Shown piece by piece: positions 49,719 to 57,799 of a DNA stretch of 64,000 nucleotides. This DNA is from CBDFGE01 sp965247055 (GTDB lineage Bacteria > Chloroflexota > Dehalococcoidia > Lucifugimonadales > JAGWBF01). The translations under genes and the position numbers were made by a program. The notes beneath the pieces were generated by a model. It was not told the DNA's origin. It ran no database searches and worked only from the letters and a program-made list of their open reading frames with translations. The stretch spans positions 372,001 through 436,000 of the forward strand of contig CBDFGE010000005.1 in the NCBI GenBank assembly GCA_965247055.1. The letters are read 5' to 3'. Position 1 is the first letter of the stretch; each line of letters starts with the position of its first letter.

Positions 49719-52148
49719 TTAAGGCTCCTCCCAGTCCGCCACCCCTCGCTCCTTGAAGTCGCGAATGTCGTCGTCGCTGTACCCCAGCTCCCGGAGGATG
49801 GCCTGGGTATGCTGGCCCTTCAAGACGCCCGGGCCGGCCTTGCCCGCGGTGTGGGAGAACCTGACCACCGGGCTGTGGCGCAGCAGCTTGCCCAGCCTGG
49901 GGACCTCTACCTCGGTAAGAAACTCGTTCTCTACTGTGTGGGCATCATGAAAGTAGAACTGGTATGTCCCCCGGTCTTCCGCCTTGACGCAGGCGACATC
50001 GGCATCTGTGAGGAGCTTCTCCCACTCCAGGGGCTCCCTGGTGGCGAACACCCGCCCCAGCTCCTCGGCGAGCGCGTCGTCGTTCTGCTCCCGGGCCTGG
50101 CTCGTGGCGAAGCGGGGGTCCTCCAGGAGATCCGGCCGTCCCAGGGCATGGCACAGGGCCTGCCACTCCTCCTCGAAGGGGCAGGCCAGAAACACCCAGC
50201 CATCCCGGGCGGGGTACAGTCGGTAGAGGGCGTGAAGTCCGTAGCCCTGGGGGTCTGGGAGGCGGCGAGGGGGCTTGCCCTCGTGCCAGAAGAAGTCGTC
50301 GGCGTTGGCGTAGGCGTTGCTCCCCAGCATGGTGGTCACGACATACTGGCCCCTGCCCGTCCGTTCCCGGGCGTAGAGCCCCAGGAGCATGCCCACGGAG
50401 TTGCCCATGGCGGAGTTGTGATCGGTGCTGCCGTCGTTGGCCTTGTCGAACTTCAACGACATCGCCCTGATCTCTTCTTCGGTCATATCTTGCTCAGGAG
50501 GCGGGAGTGTGCCCCGGCCCATCTGGGTCATGGCGCCGCCGCACACGGCCCCGGGTATGGGGGCCATGGAGGGCCGGTGGGCGTGGGGGCCTGTGGAGCC
50601 GTATCCCGCCGCGTAGAGGTACACCAGCCTGGGGTTGATTCTGGAGAGCTGCTCGTAGCCAATACCCGTGCGCTCCGGGGCTCCGGGGCGCATGCTTTGC
50701 AGGAGGATGTCGGCCCTCTCCGCCAGCTTGTGCATGATCTCCTGGCCTTCCGGGGTCTTCAGGTTCAGGCACATCCCCTCGGTGCCGGCCATCGTCCGGT
50801 GGACAGCCAGCGCACCCATCACCCCGCGGGTGTAGTCTCCCGCGGGGGCCTCGATGCGGATGACCCTCGCCCCCAGCTCGGCCAGGAGGGCGCACGCCAG
50901 GGGGCCGTTGATGACCGTGCCCAGGTCCAGCACGGTAATGCCCTCCAGGGGGTAGCTTGGCATGGGATGGGAGCCGTTGCCGGGGGCTTTCCTGGCCGCC
51001 CCGTTTAAGCGGGCCAGGACCTCCGAGGTGTGCTGCCCGGGGTCCGGGGCCGGACCCTTGGGGGCTCCGGGAGTCTCCGCCATGATCGCCAGGGGGCCGA
51101 GCTGGCGCATCGTGCCCACATGAGGGTCCTCCACCTCCCGGATGTGGCCGTTGTGCACCACCTGGGGATGGTCCATCCCCTCCTTGGCCGTCATGTAGCG
51201 CTCCACCGCGAAATCGGGGGTTTTGTTCACGAGGATATCCAACCACTCGTCCAGGGTCTTCTCGCCGACGCGCTTCAGCATCATCCTCTCCACGGCGTCC
51301 CGCTCCTCCCAGGGAAGGTTGGGGGCCGATTTATAACGGGGGTCTTCGTAAATGTAATCCAGGTCGAGGGTGTGCATCATGGAGCGGAAGAGGCGGTCCA
51401 CTATGTTGGCCAGCTGGATCCAGTGGCCGTCCCGGGTGCGGGCCGCCAGGTAACCCATGGGGCTGGGCCGGCCGCGTCCCAGCATCGGGTCGGGAGGAAA
51501 GGTCTCGGGTTGCTTCTGTATCATCTGTCCCAGGACCCACTCCCTGTGGTCATAGGTCGTAATGGTCTGGAAGAGGCTCGTCTCCACCTTCTGGCCCTGC
51601 CCCGTCCGGTCCCGGACGTAAAGGGCCGCGATGGCGCCCCGCAGCAAGGCCATGGCCGAGGAGTGGCTGGCGCTCTGCACCGCCGAATAGTTGGGCCCCT
51701 CTCGCCGATTCTGTCCCGCGAAGACCATCATCCTCCCAGTCTTGGCCGCGACGACGCCCTCGTACCCCTTGTAGTGGGCGTAGGGCCCCTTGGGGCCGAA
51801 GCCGGTAAGGGAGCAGTAGACCAGGTCCGGTCTGGAGGCGCTCAGCGTCTCGTAGTCGATCCCCAGGCGCGCGGTGACCCCCGGCCGGAAGCTCTCGAAC
51901 ACGACGTCGGCCTGCCGGGCCAGCTGCTGGGCCTTCTCCCTGCCGCCGGCGTCCTTCAGGTCCAGGATGACGCTCTTCTTGCCACGGTTCCACTGGATGG
52001 CACCGAGCCAGTCGCGGAAGGGGTCTCCTCCGGGGGGCTCCACCTTTATGACCGTGGCGCCGAAGTCGGACATCACCATGGTGGCGATGGACCCGGGCAT
52101 GCCCCGGGTGAAATCCAGCACGCTGATGCCCTCAAAAACCTGTGCCAT
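49719..52148 (-). CDS. Double-length CaiB/BaiF CoA-transferase (two fused domains)
   Basis: 809 residues from the ATG ending at 52148 (AGGAGGAGCT upstream); normal class III transferases have about 400. Domain 1 starts at residue 1 (FEGISVLDFTRGMPGSIATM) and domain 2 at about 412 (LEGITVLDLGTVINGPLACAL). The catalytic Asp, found in G-Q-x-V-D-x-S in the other transferases here, is Glu in domain 1 (GQKVETSLFQ) and Val in domain 2 (GQYVVTTMLG). Class III enzymes work as interlocked dimers; a fusion of two degenerate halves implies another mechanism or a loss of activity. There is no signal peptide. Confidence 0.87.
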   Translation of the reverse strand: MAQVFEGISVLDFTRGMPGSIATMVMSDFGATVIKVEPPGGDPFRDWLGAIQWNRGKKSVILDLKDAGGREKAQQLARQADVVFESFRPGVTARLGIDYETLSASRPDLVYCSLTGFGPKGPYAHYKGYEGVVAAKTGRMMVFAGQNRREGPNYSAVQSASHSSAMALLRGAIAALYVRDRTGQGQKVETSLFQTITTYDHREWVLGQMIQKQPETFPPDPMLGRGRPSPMGYLAARTRDGHWIQLANIVDRLFRSMMHTLDLDYIYEDPRYKSAPNLPWEERDAVERMMLKRVGEKTLDEWLDILVNKTPDFAVERYMTAKEGMDHPQVVHNGHIREVEDPHVGTMRQLGPLAIMAETPGAPKGPAPDPGQHTSEVLARLNGAARKAPGNGSHPMPSYPLEGITVLDLGTVINGPLACALLAELGARVIRIEAPAGDYTRGVMGALAVHRTMAGTEGMCLNLKTPEGQEIMHKLAERADILLQSMRPGAPERTGIGYEQLSRINPRLVYLYAAGYGSTGPHAHRPSMAPIPGAVCGGAMTQMGRGTLPPPEQDMTEEEIRAMSLKFDKANDGSTDHNSAMGNSVGMLLGLYARERTGRGQYVVTTMLGSNAYANADDFFWHEGKPPRRLPDPQGYGLHALYRLYPARDGWVFLACPFEEEWQALCHALGRPDLLEDPRFATSQAREQNDDALAEELGRVFATREPLEWEKLLTDADVACVKAEDRGTYQFYFHDAHTVENEFLTEVEVPRLGKLLRHSPVVRFSHTAGKAGPGVLKGQHTQAILRELGYSDDDIRDFKERGVADWEEP

Positions 52149-52523
52149 AGCTCCTCCTGGCCGTCGAGTGGAGATGGGTGCGGCGAACGAAGGGGGCGGG
52201 TCGCGGGCCCGGCCCGCCAGGCCCACTGGGACTGCCTATCCCGAACGTGCACGAGTATAGCATCGCCTTTCAGAGCCGTCAACCGCGCCTGGGGGTCCGG
52301 AGGGAGGTGGGGCTTGGGTACGACGTCAACCTGTCGGGTCTTGAGCTGAGAGGGCCTGTGCGTGCGTGTTGACAGCCATATGTGCCGCTGCTACACTCGG
52401 CCATGTCTATGGAGGCCCCAGGGCCAGGCAGCACGTTGGTAGTCTGGCTAGACCGAAGCCTGCCGGTTTGAGCGTCAGGCGTGTGGCATACCAGCCCTCC
52501 GGCGGCACGCAGGAGGATGCACC
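52149..52523. other. Divergent intergenic region between two CoA-transferase genes
   Basis: About 375 bp without a supportable gene. It contains the upstream region of the fused transferase on the minus strand, where no clear promoter was found, and the strong plus-strand promoter at 52369-52397. Confidence 0.5.
52369..52397 (+). promoter_or_regulatory. Promoter of the third CoA-transferase gene
   Basis: TTGACA (52369-52374), a 17-bp spacer and TACACT (52392-52397), about 125 bp before the ATG at 52524. Confidence 0.65.
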
Positions 52524-53765
52524 ATGGCAACGTTACCCCTGGACGGTTATCGGATGCTGGATCTGTCCCGGCTGGTGCCGGGGCCCATTACGTCGGGAAT
52601 GCTGGCCGACCTGGGCATGGACGTCCTGAAGGTCGAGGAGATGGAGGTGGCCCGCGGAGGTCGCGCCCGGGACAGCTTCTCTCCCACTGTCGACGATGTC
52701 GAACTGGAAAGCCGCGCCTTGGCCTATAACTATGTGGCCAGGAACAAGCGGAGCATCGCTCTGAACCTGAAGGCCCCGGAAGGCCGGGAGATATTCCATA
52801 AGCTGGCCGCGACGGCGGATGTTGTGCTGGAGGCATACCGGAGAGGCGTGGTCAAGCGACTAGGGGTGGACTACGAGACTGTGAAGGCGATCAACCCGCG
52901 CATCATCTACTGCAGCATCTCGGGATATGGCCAGGAGGGACGGTACGCCGACTGGCCGGGCCAGGAGCTGAATGCGCGTGCGATGTCGGGCGTCAGCGCA
53001 CTGATCTCCGGGGGCGACGGCGACCCCGGCGAGCTGCTGTTCCCAGGACTGAACACCTTTGCCTCCGCGTGCGCCGTCATCAGCATCCAGTCGGCGATTC
53101 TGGTACGGCAGAGCACCGGCCAGGGTCAGCACATAGACCTGTCTCTGACTGAGGCGGGAATGTCCCTCATGGGCTCGACTACGGTGAACTACCTCCACTA
53201 TGGCCGCACCCCACAGCGTGACGAGCTGAGCGTAAGGCACCTGAAGTGCAAGGACGGCAGGTACCTGGCCAACGCCGCCGGCGCGGAGACCCACTTCTGG
53301 GACCAGCTTTGCGACGTTATCGGCCGTCCCCAGTACAAGGGTAGATTCCCGCTGGCCTTGGGCATGGGCTCAGGAGGCCGCCAGTTCGACGAAGAGATGG
53401 AGGCCATGGTCAAAGACGTCCGTGAGCTATTCCTTACCAGGACTAGAGACGAGTGGATGGAGATCATCCCCGTGGACATCTCGGTGGTCCCCCTCCTGGA
53501 GGTGGACGAGGCCGTCGACGGTGATTTCGCAAGGGACCGGGGCGCCGTCTGGGAGCTAGACCACCCCCTCGAAGGCAAGGTACGCCAACTGGGCTCTCCC
53601 TTCCGGCTCCAAAATACCCCGCCCCGCTTCCGTAACTTCGCCCCGCTCCTCGGTCAGGACACGGCGGAGGTGCTCGGGGACCTCGGCTACAGTGGGGCCG
53701 ACATCGAACGGCTGGAGCGTGAGGAGGTTGTGAGGGTCCAACGCTGGAGGCCGGAGGCGGGCTAA
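52524..53765 (+). CDS. CaiB/BaiF (class III) CoA-transferase 3
   Basis: 413 residues. The N-terminus LDGYRMLDLSRLVPGPITSGMLADLGMDVLKVE (residues 6-38), SIALNLKAPEGREIFHKLA and GQHIDLSLTEAGMSLM, with the catalytic Asp kept in IDLS, make it a standard family member. AGGAGGATGCACC precedes the ATG. It is divergent from the fused transferase and followed, after a possible small ORF, by a zinc-type quinone oxidoreductase. Together with the transferases at 28599 and 29896 there are three single-domain members plus one fused in this window. Confidence 0.9.
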   Translation: MATLPLDGYRMLDLSRLVPGPITSGMLADLGMDVLKVEEMEVARGGRARDSFSPTVDDVELESRALAYNYVARNKRSIALNLKAPEGREIFHKLAATADVVLEAYRRGVVKRLGVDYETVKAINPRIIYCSISGYGQEGRYADWPGQELNARAMSGVSALISGGDGDPGELLFPGLNTFASACAVISIQSAILVRQSTGQGQHIDLSLTEAGMSLMGSTTVNYLHYGRTPQRDELSVRHLKCKDGRYLANAAGAETHFWDQLCDVIGRPQYKGRFPLALGMGSGGRQFDEEMEAMVKDVRELFLTRTRDEWMEIIPVDISVVPLLEVDEAVDGDFARDRGAVWELDHPLEGKVRQLGSPFRLQNTPPRFRNFAPLLGQDTAEVLGDLGYSGADIERLEREEVVRVQRWRPEAG

Positions 53766-53802
53766 GGTCGGACCAGGGCGAGGCAGGCGCGTTAGACCAA
53801 TC

Positions 53803-53937
53803 TTGGGGAAGACGGCAAACAGGAACGTGTACCTTCTGGAGTCCCACGGAGTGACACTGGAACTTGTGGTGAGGGGGTGGGACCATTCTCCCCACATCAT
53901 CGGAGAGGTTGTTGCCCAGCGTACCCTGGAAGTATAG
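53803..53937 (+). CDS. Possible small protein between the CoA-transferase and oxidoreductase genes
   Basis: A 44-codon open frame from TTG 53803, or from an internal GTG, encodes a protein-like sequence: GKTANRNVYLLESHGVTLEL followed by VVRGWDHSPHIIGEVVAQRT. Its stop overlaps the ribosome site (AGGAGGAGATAGGG) of the next gene, which suggests coupling. No Shine-Dalgarno precedes the TTG and no family is recognised, so it may be a relic or chance frame. Confidence 0.3.
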   Translation: MGKTANRNVYLLESHGVTLELVVRGWDHSPHIIGEVVAQRTLEV

Positions 53938-53949
53938 GAGGAGATAGGG

Positions 53950-54981
53950 ATGAAGGTGGCCTGGTTCCACCAGTATGGAGGCCCGGAGGTCTTTGTTTAT
54001 GAGGACGCGCCCGACCCCGAGCCGGCCCCCGGCGAGGCCGTGGTCCGGATCCGCGCAACGGGCGTGAACCACGTAGACCTGGATATCAGGGCGGGCGTAT
54101 CCAGGTTCCCGATATCTTTGCCCCACATCCTGGGCACCGAGTTCAGCGGCGAGGCCGCCGCTATCCGGAACGGCGAGACCTCGCTGAAAGAGGGCGACAG
54201 GGTTTGGGTCACGAGCCGTCTGCCATGCTATGCGTGTGAATATTGCATCACGGGCCGGACCAACCTGTGCCTGGAGGAGCGCTCCTTCGGTCGTGGCGGG
54301 ACGCCGGGCTCCTACGCCGAGCTGGTAAAGGTGCCCATCGCCTCCCTTCATCCCCTGCCCGATCACGTCAGCTTCGAGCAGGCTGCCGCCACTCCCACCG
54401 CCTTCGGCACCGCCTGGCACGTCCTCATCAACCGTGGGGACTTGAAGCCAGGCCAGACGGTCCTTATTCATGCCGCAGGCTCCGGCGTCGGCAGCGCCGC
54501 CATTCAGGTGGCCCGCCTGGCGGGCGCCACGATTTTCACCACCGCCAGTAGCGATGAGAAGCTCCAGAAGGCCGGTGAGCTGGGGGCCCATCACCTCATT
54601 AACTATGCTCGTGAAGACTTCGTACAGAGGGTGCTGGAGCTAACCAGGGGCCGTGGTGTGGACGTGATCATGGAACACATCGGCGGCGAGGTATTTACGA
54701 AGAGCCTTCAGTGCCTGAAGAAGGACGGCGTCATCGTCGTCGTGGGCGGCCACGGCGGGGAGGTGGTCCCCTTCGACATCATCCCATTCTTCCGCAATGA
54801 GTTCCGGCTGGTGGGCGCCAGGATAGCTACCATGGCAGAGCTGAGGTTGGTAATGGACCTGGTCGTGGAGGGCAAGCTCAAGCCGGTCATCTATCGCACC
54901 CTGCCCCTCTCCCAGGCCGCCGATGCCCACCGGCTGCTGGCCTCCAGGGATGTCTTCGGGAAGGTGCTTCTGCTGCCCTGA
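53950..54981 (+). CDS. Zinc-type alcohol dehydrogenase / quinone oxidoreductase (MDR family)
   Basis: 343 residues of the medium-chain dehydrogenase/reductase superfamily. The start AWFHQYGGPEVFVYEDAPDP, the catalytic-domain blocks GVNHVDLDIRAG and HILGTEFSGEAA, the structural zinc cluster CYACEYCITGRTNLC (Cys spacing 2-2-7), and the NAD(P) site VLIHAAGSGVGSAAIQVARLAGA are all present. The first catalytic-zinc position has Asn-His rather than Cys, so it may act on quinones or enals rather than alcohols. AGGAGGAGATAGGG gives a strong ribosome site. It ends 4 bp from a convergent small gene. Confidence 0.9.
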   Translation: MKVAWFHQYGGPEVFVYEDAPDPEPAPGEAVVRIRATGVNHVDLDIRAGVSRFPISLPHILGTEFSGEAAAIRNGETSLKEGDRVWVTSRLPCYACEYCITGRTNLCLEERSFGRGGTPGSYAELVKVPIASLHPLPDHVSFEQAAATPTAFGTAWHVLINRGDLKPGQTVLIHAAGSGVGSAAIQVARLAGATIFTTASSDEKLQKAGELGAHHLINYAREDFVQRVLELTRGRGVDVIMEHIGGEVFTKSLQCLKKDGVIVVVGGHGGEVVPFDIIPFFRNEFRLVGARIATMAELRLVMDLVVEGKLKPVIYRTLPLSQAADAHRLLASRDVFGKVLLLP

Positions 54982-54984
54982 CAC

Positions 54985-55314
54985 CTACCGACCGTATAGA
55001 CTCTCGTCAGAGAAGAAGCGCTTATCCCACTCCGGATCGGTGCGGTTCACTACGTGGCTTATGTACAGGCGGCACGCCCTGACCCACACGGCGATAATGC
55101 CGTTGGTGATCTGCTCCCTGGACATGGGTGTGCGCCCGTACTTGCCAAAAAACCACTGGGTGTACCCGGCCTCCAGGAACGTCTTGAAAAAGTCCGATGG
55201 TTCGACGCCGTCGTAGCTGGCCTGCTCGAGGATCTCTTCGGGCACCTCCGAACACAACATGTTCGGATTGTCCCGGGCCATCTGGATATAGTGTTGCTGT
55301 TTCTCTGCGTCCAT
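54985..55314 (-). CDS. Hypothetical protein
   Basis: About 109 residues (MDAEKQQHYIQMARDNPNML to SDESLYGR), with a possible upstream TTG start at 55362. It is charged, aromatic-rich and predicted soluble, with no recognised motif. The central part EPSDFFKTFLEAGYTQWFFGKYGRTPM is a likely folded helical core. No clear ribosome site precedes either start, which lowers confidence. It converges with the oxidoreductase gene and lies 160 bp upstream of the NHL gene's stop on the same strand. Confidence 0.55.
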   Translation of the reverse strand: MDAEKQQHYIQMARDNPNMLCSEVPEEILEQASYDGVEPSDFFKTFLEAGYTQWFFGKYGRTPMSREQITNGIIAVWVRACRLYISHVVNRTDPEWDKRFFSDESLYGR

Positions 55315-55474
55315 GGGCCGGTCACACTGTAGTCTGGACGGGTCTTGGTAGGAGAATCGCAACGCTTCGGCCGCCTACGCCGGTACGACCTTCGCCTGCT
55401 GGATCGGGTAGCTCAGTGAGTATAGCGATGGGGCCTCGGCGTCGAACTGACTTTGTCGGGGCGCCGCGGTTACC

Positions 55475-56509
55475 CTACAGGTTCCCCTGGGGCATGAGGT
55501 ATTCCCTCAGCTTGTTGTAGATCTGGATCCTGCCCCGATTGGTCTCGACCACCAGCAGCCGGTTCTTTGCCGCGTCGAACTCCACTGCTCTGGGCATATC
55601 GAAACGGTAGGTGAGTTCCAGATTCTGGGCCCGGCGGCGAGCCTTCGCCATGTCCGGATTCGCATCGATGGACTCCTGGTGCCATTTGGAAAGGTCCTGG
55701 GCATCCCCCTCGAAGCTGGTGATGAACTTACCGTCCGCATCGAAGGTCTGGACCCGGTCGTTGGCCCAGTCGCACACGTACACGTCGCCATCGGGGTCCA
55801 CCGTCACGTCGGAGGGACGCCTCAGCTCGCCGCGACCGGTCCCGGGCTTACCGAAGGTAGCTACGTAACCTCCATCGTGGGTGAACTTCTGGACCCGGTT
55901 GTTCTTGTGGTCGGCCACATAGACATATCCCTGGGAGTCCAGGCAGATGCCCCAGGGCGAGTCCAACTCCCCTTGCCCACTGCCTTTGCTGCCCCATCCA
56001 GTAAGGAACTTTCCTTCTTTGGTGAACTTCTGGATGCGATGGTTGCGCGTATCAGCGATGTAGAGGTCGTCCTGACCATCGATCACTATACCCGAGGCGC
56101 CGGACATCTCGCCCTTGGCTCCTCCAGTTGTGCCCCACATGGTCAGGAAATTGCCGTCCTTATCGAATATGGATACGCGGTTCAGCCATTCGTCGGTGAC
56201 GTATACGTTCTCCTGGCTGTCCACAGCGATTCCGGCCGGCCAGATGAGCTCTCCGGGGCCGTCGCCCGACCTGCTGAACTGGTTCAGCAGCTGCTCGTCC
56301 CGGGGTACTGTTCCGGTGGTGATCTTGGAGATCGTAGCCTGGTGATTGGTCTTGTTCCAGGCAACATTCGGTATCTGCTCGATCCCCTTGCTGAGAACGT
56401 ACACTACGTCGCCCGGCCCTATGGCAGCGGCAGCAGGCTCTATTGTGTAGCGTCCTCCCACATTATGGCTGTAATCCCATACCCGGCCGGCTACTGTCTG
56501 CGTGAGCAT
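55475..56509 (-). CDS. NHL-repeat beta-propeller protein, copy 2
   Basis: 344 residues, very similar in layout to copy 1. It starts MLTQTVAGRVWDYSHNVGG, and NHL repeats such as AGIAVDSQENVYVTDEWLNRV, SGIVIDGQDDLYIADTRNHRI and WGICLDSQGYVYVADHKNNRV follow. It ends with FDAAKNRLLVVETNRGRIQI. There is no signal peptide. The start is 11 bp from the end of the inverted repeat. It is the last gene of the minus-strand NHL-DUF1800-DUF1501-NHL cassette, 130 bp after DUF1501 copy B. Confidence 0.87.
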   Translation of the reverse strand: MLTQTVAGRVWDYSHNVGGRYTIEPAAAAIGPGDVVYVLSKGIEQIPNVAWNKTNHQATISKITTGTVPRDEQLLNQFSRSGDGPGELIWPAGIAVDSQENVYVTDEWLNRVSIFDKDGNFLTMWGTTGGAKGEMSGASGIVIDGQDDLYIADTRNHRIQKFTKEGKFLTGWGSKGSGQGELDSPWGICLDSQGYVYVADHKNNRVQKFTHDGGYVATFGKPGTGRGELRRPSDVTVDPDGDVYVCDWANDRVQTFDADGKFITSFEGDAQDLSKWHQESIDANPDMAKARRRAQNLELTYRFDMPRAVEFDAAKNRLLVVETNRGRIQIYNKLREYLMPQGNL

Positions 56510-56548
56510 CGTGTCACCGCCTCACTAGGTTTGGAAGGCCCTGTCACA

Positions 56549-56571
56549 GGACAAAACAGAGCGTTTTGTCC
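56549..56571 (-). terminator. Hairpin 2 downstream of DUF1501 copy B
   Basis: Identical copy of the 9-bp hairpin at 4739-4761 (GGACAAAAC / GTTTTGTCC). Here NHL copy 2 starts 40 bp beyond it, so it may modulate rather than fully stop transcription. Confidence 0.45.
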
Positions 56572-56579
56572 TCATCGCA

Positions 56580-56614
56580 CTAGGGCCAGCGACAGGTACG
56601 TTCGCCGGCCCTAG
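56580..56614 (-). terminator. Hairpin 1 downstream of DUF1501 copy B
   Basis: Identical copy of the two-part hairpin at 4696-4730 (CTAGGGCC / GGCCCTAG with inner GCGA / TCGC). Confidence 0.45.
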
Positions 56615-56639
56615 AAGTTACTTCCCTGTCACCGCCGAC

Positions 56640-57770
56640 CTAACGCAGGAACTTGACCCCCTCGAAGCTCCCACCCACTATCGGCATCGCATCCATACCC
56701 ATCCAGTCTTCCAGCAATGAGCTGTAGACCCCACGAAAGTCTATGTTCGGCACCAGGTCACCCTGCTCCAGGTCCTCGGGCTTCCGCGACGGGTACTCGC
56801 TGTACTGCCCTCCCTTCACAGGGTCCCCTACCATGAACGCCACTCCTCCCGATCCGTGGTCCGAACCGGACCCGTTGTCCTTCACCCGGCGTCCAAACTC
56901 CGAGAACAGAAACAGCACCACGTTGTCCGATGCGTTGTGCTCCCTCAGGTCCTCCATGAAGTCCTCTACCGCCTCCGACACGTCCTTCCACAACCGCGCG
57001 TGTTCTCCCATCTGGTTCGCGTGGGTGTCGAAGCTCCCGTGGTCGCAGTAGAAGATCCGCGTCCCCAAGTCCGCAAAGTGGATCTGCGCTATCCCCTTCA
57101 GCTTCTTCGCTATCGTAGTGTTCGCGTACTCCACGTTCGAGCTATAGCTCTCCGGCGCCACCTTCAGTATGTCCGCTCCGGCCAGAGAGTCCAGCCCAGT
57201 CTGCCCCAGATAGTCCATCACCGGACCCGTCCCTATCGCCGGCGAGTACAGCCGCGCAAACCGGTCCAGTATCCTCATCCTCTGCTCCTGCTCCGCGATC
57301 CCAGGCAAAAACCCGTAGGTGTCCAGGTCGTCCACACACGCCACCGGCACCCCAGGCGATGCCAGCGCTCGGAACATGCTCGGCCCGAAGCTCACCGACG
57401 TCACCACGTTCTCTTTCTTCGGGTCTAGCTCTTTCGTCACTCTCCCCAGCCATCCCTCCGTCCCGTTTTTGTCTGGCTCGCATGTGTGCCAGATGTCCAT
57501 CGACCGGAAGTGGGACCTTATCGAGTTCGGATACCCCACTCCATGGACGATGGCCAGATTCCCCTGCTTGTACAGCTCCCTCATCGGCCCCATGTTCGGG
57601 TGAAACCCTACTTCGTCGTCCAGCGGCAGTACCTGGTCCTCCGGTATCCCCAGCGTCCGCCGGTTATCATGGTACAGCGGGTCCGTATAGGGTATCACCG
57701 TGTTGAAGTAGTCGTTGCCTCCAGATAGCTGCAACACCACCAGCACCGGGTCCTTTTTGCTACTTGCCAT
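56640..57770 (-). CDS. DUF1501 family protein, copy B
   Basis: 376 residues, differing from copy A only at two positions (Tyr for Cys in GGQYSEYP and Met for Val near residue 362) and by one synonymous base. It keeps the SEFGRR and SDHGSGG motifs and likewise lacks a Tat signal. The 29-bp gap after DUF1800 and the ribosome site AAGGAGGA are the same as in copy A. Near-identity over the gene but not over the upstream two thirds of DUF1800 implies recent duplication or gene conversion. Confidence 0.88.
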   Translation of the reverse strand: MASSKKDPVLVVLQLSGGNDYFNTVIPYTDPLYHDNRRTLGIPEDQVLPLDDEVGFHPNMGPMRELYKQGNLAIVHGVGYPNSIRSHFRSMDIWHTCEPDKNGTEGWLGRVTKELDPKKENVVTSVSFGPSMFRALASPGVPVACVDDLDTYGFLPGIAEQEQRMRILDRFARLYSPAIGTGPVMDYLGQTGLDSLAGADILKVAPESYSSNVEYANTTIAKKLKGIAQIHFADLGTRIFYCDHGSFDTHANQMGEHARLWKDVSEAVEDFMEDLREHNASDNVVLFLFSEFGRRVKDNGSGSDHGSGGVAFMVGDPVKGGQYSEYPSRKPEDLEQGDLVPNIDFRGVYSSLLEDWMGMDAMPIVGGSFEGVKFLR

Positions 57771-57799
57771 CCTTCCCTGTCCTCCTTTTCCTGCTCTAA

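Noticed and set aside
55400..55475. tRNA-like segment with GGGTAGCTCAGTGAGTATAGC, resembling a tRNA D-arm
   Set aside because: No 7-bp acceptor stem, no 7-nt anticodon loop with a plausible anticodon and no GGTTCGA-type T-loop could be fitted, so it is probably chance.
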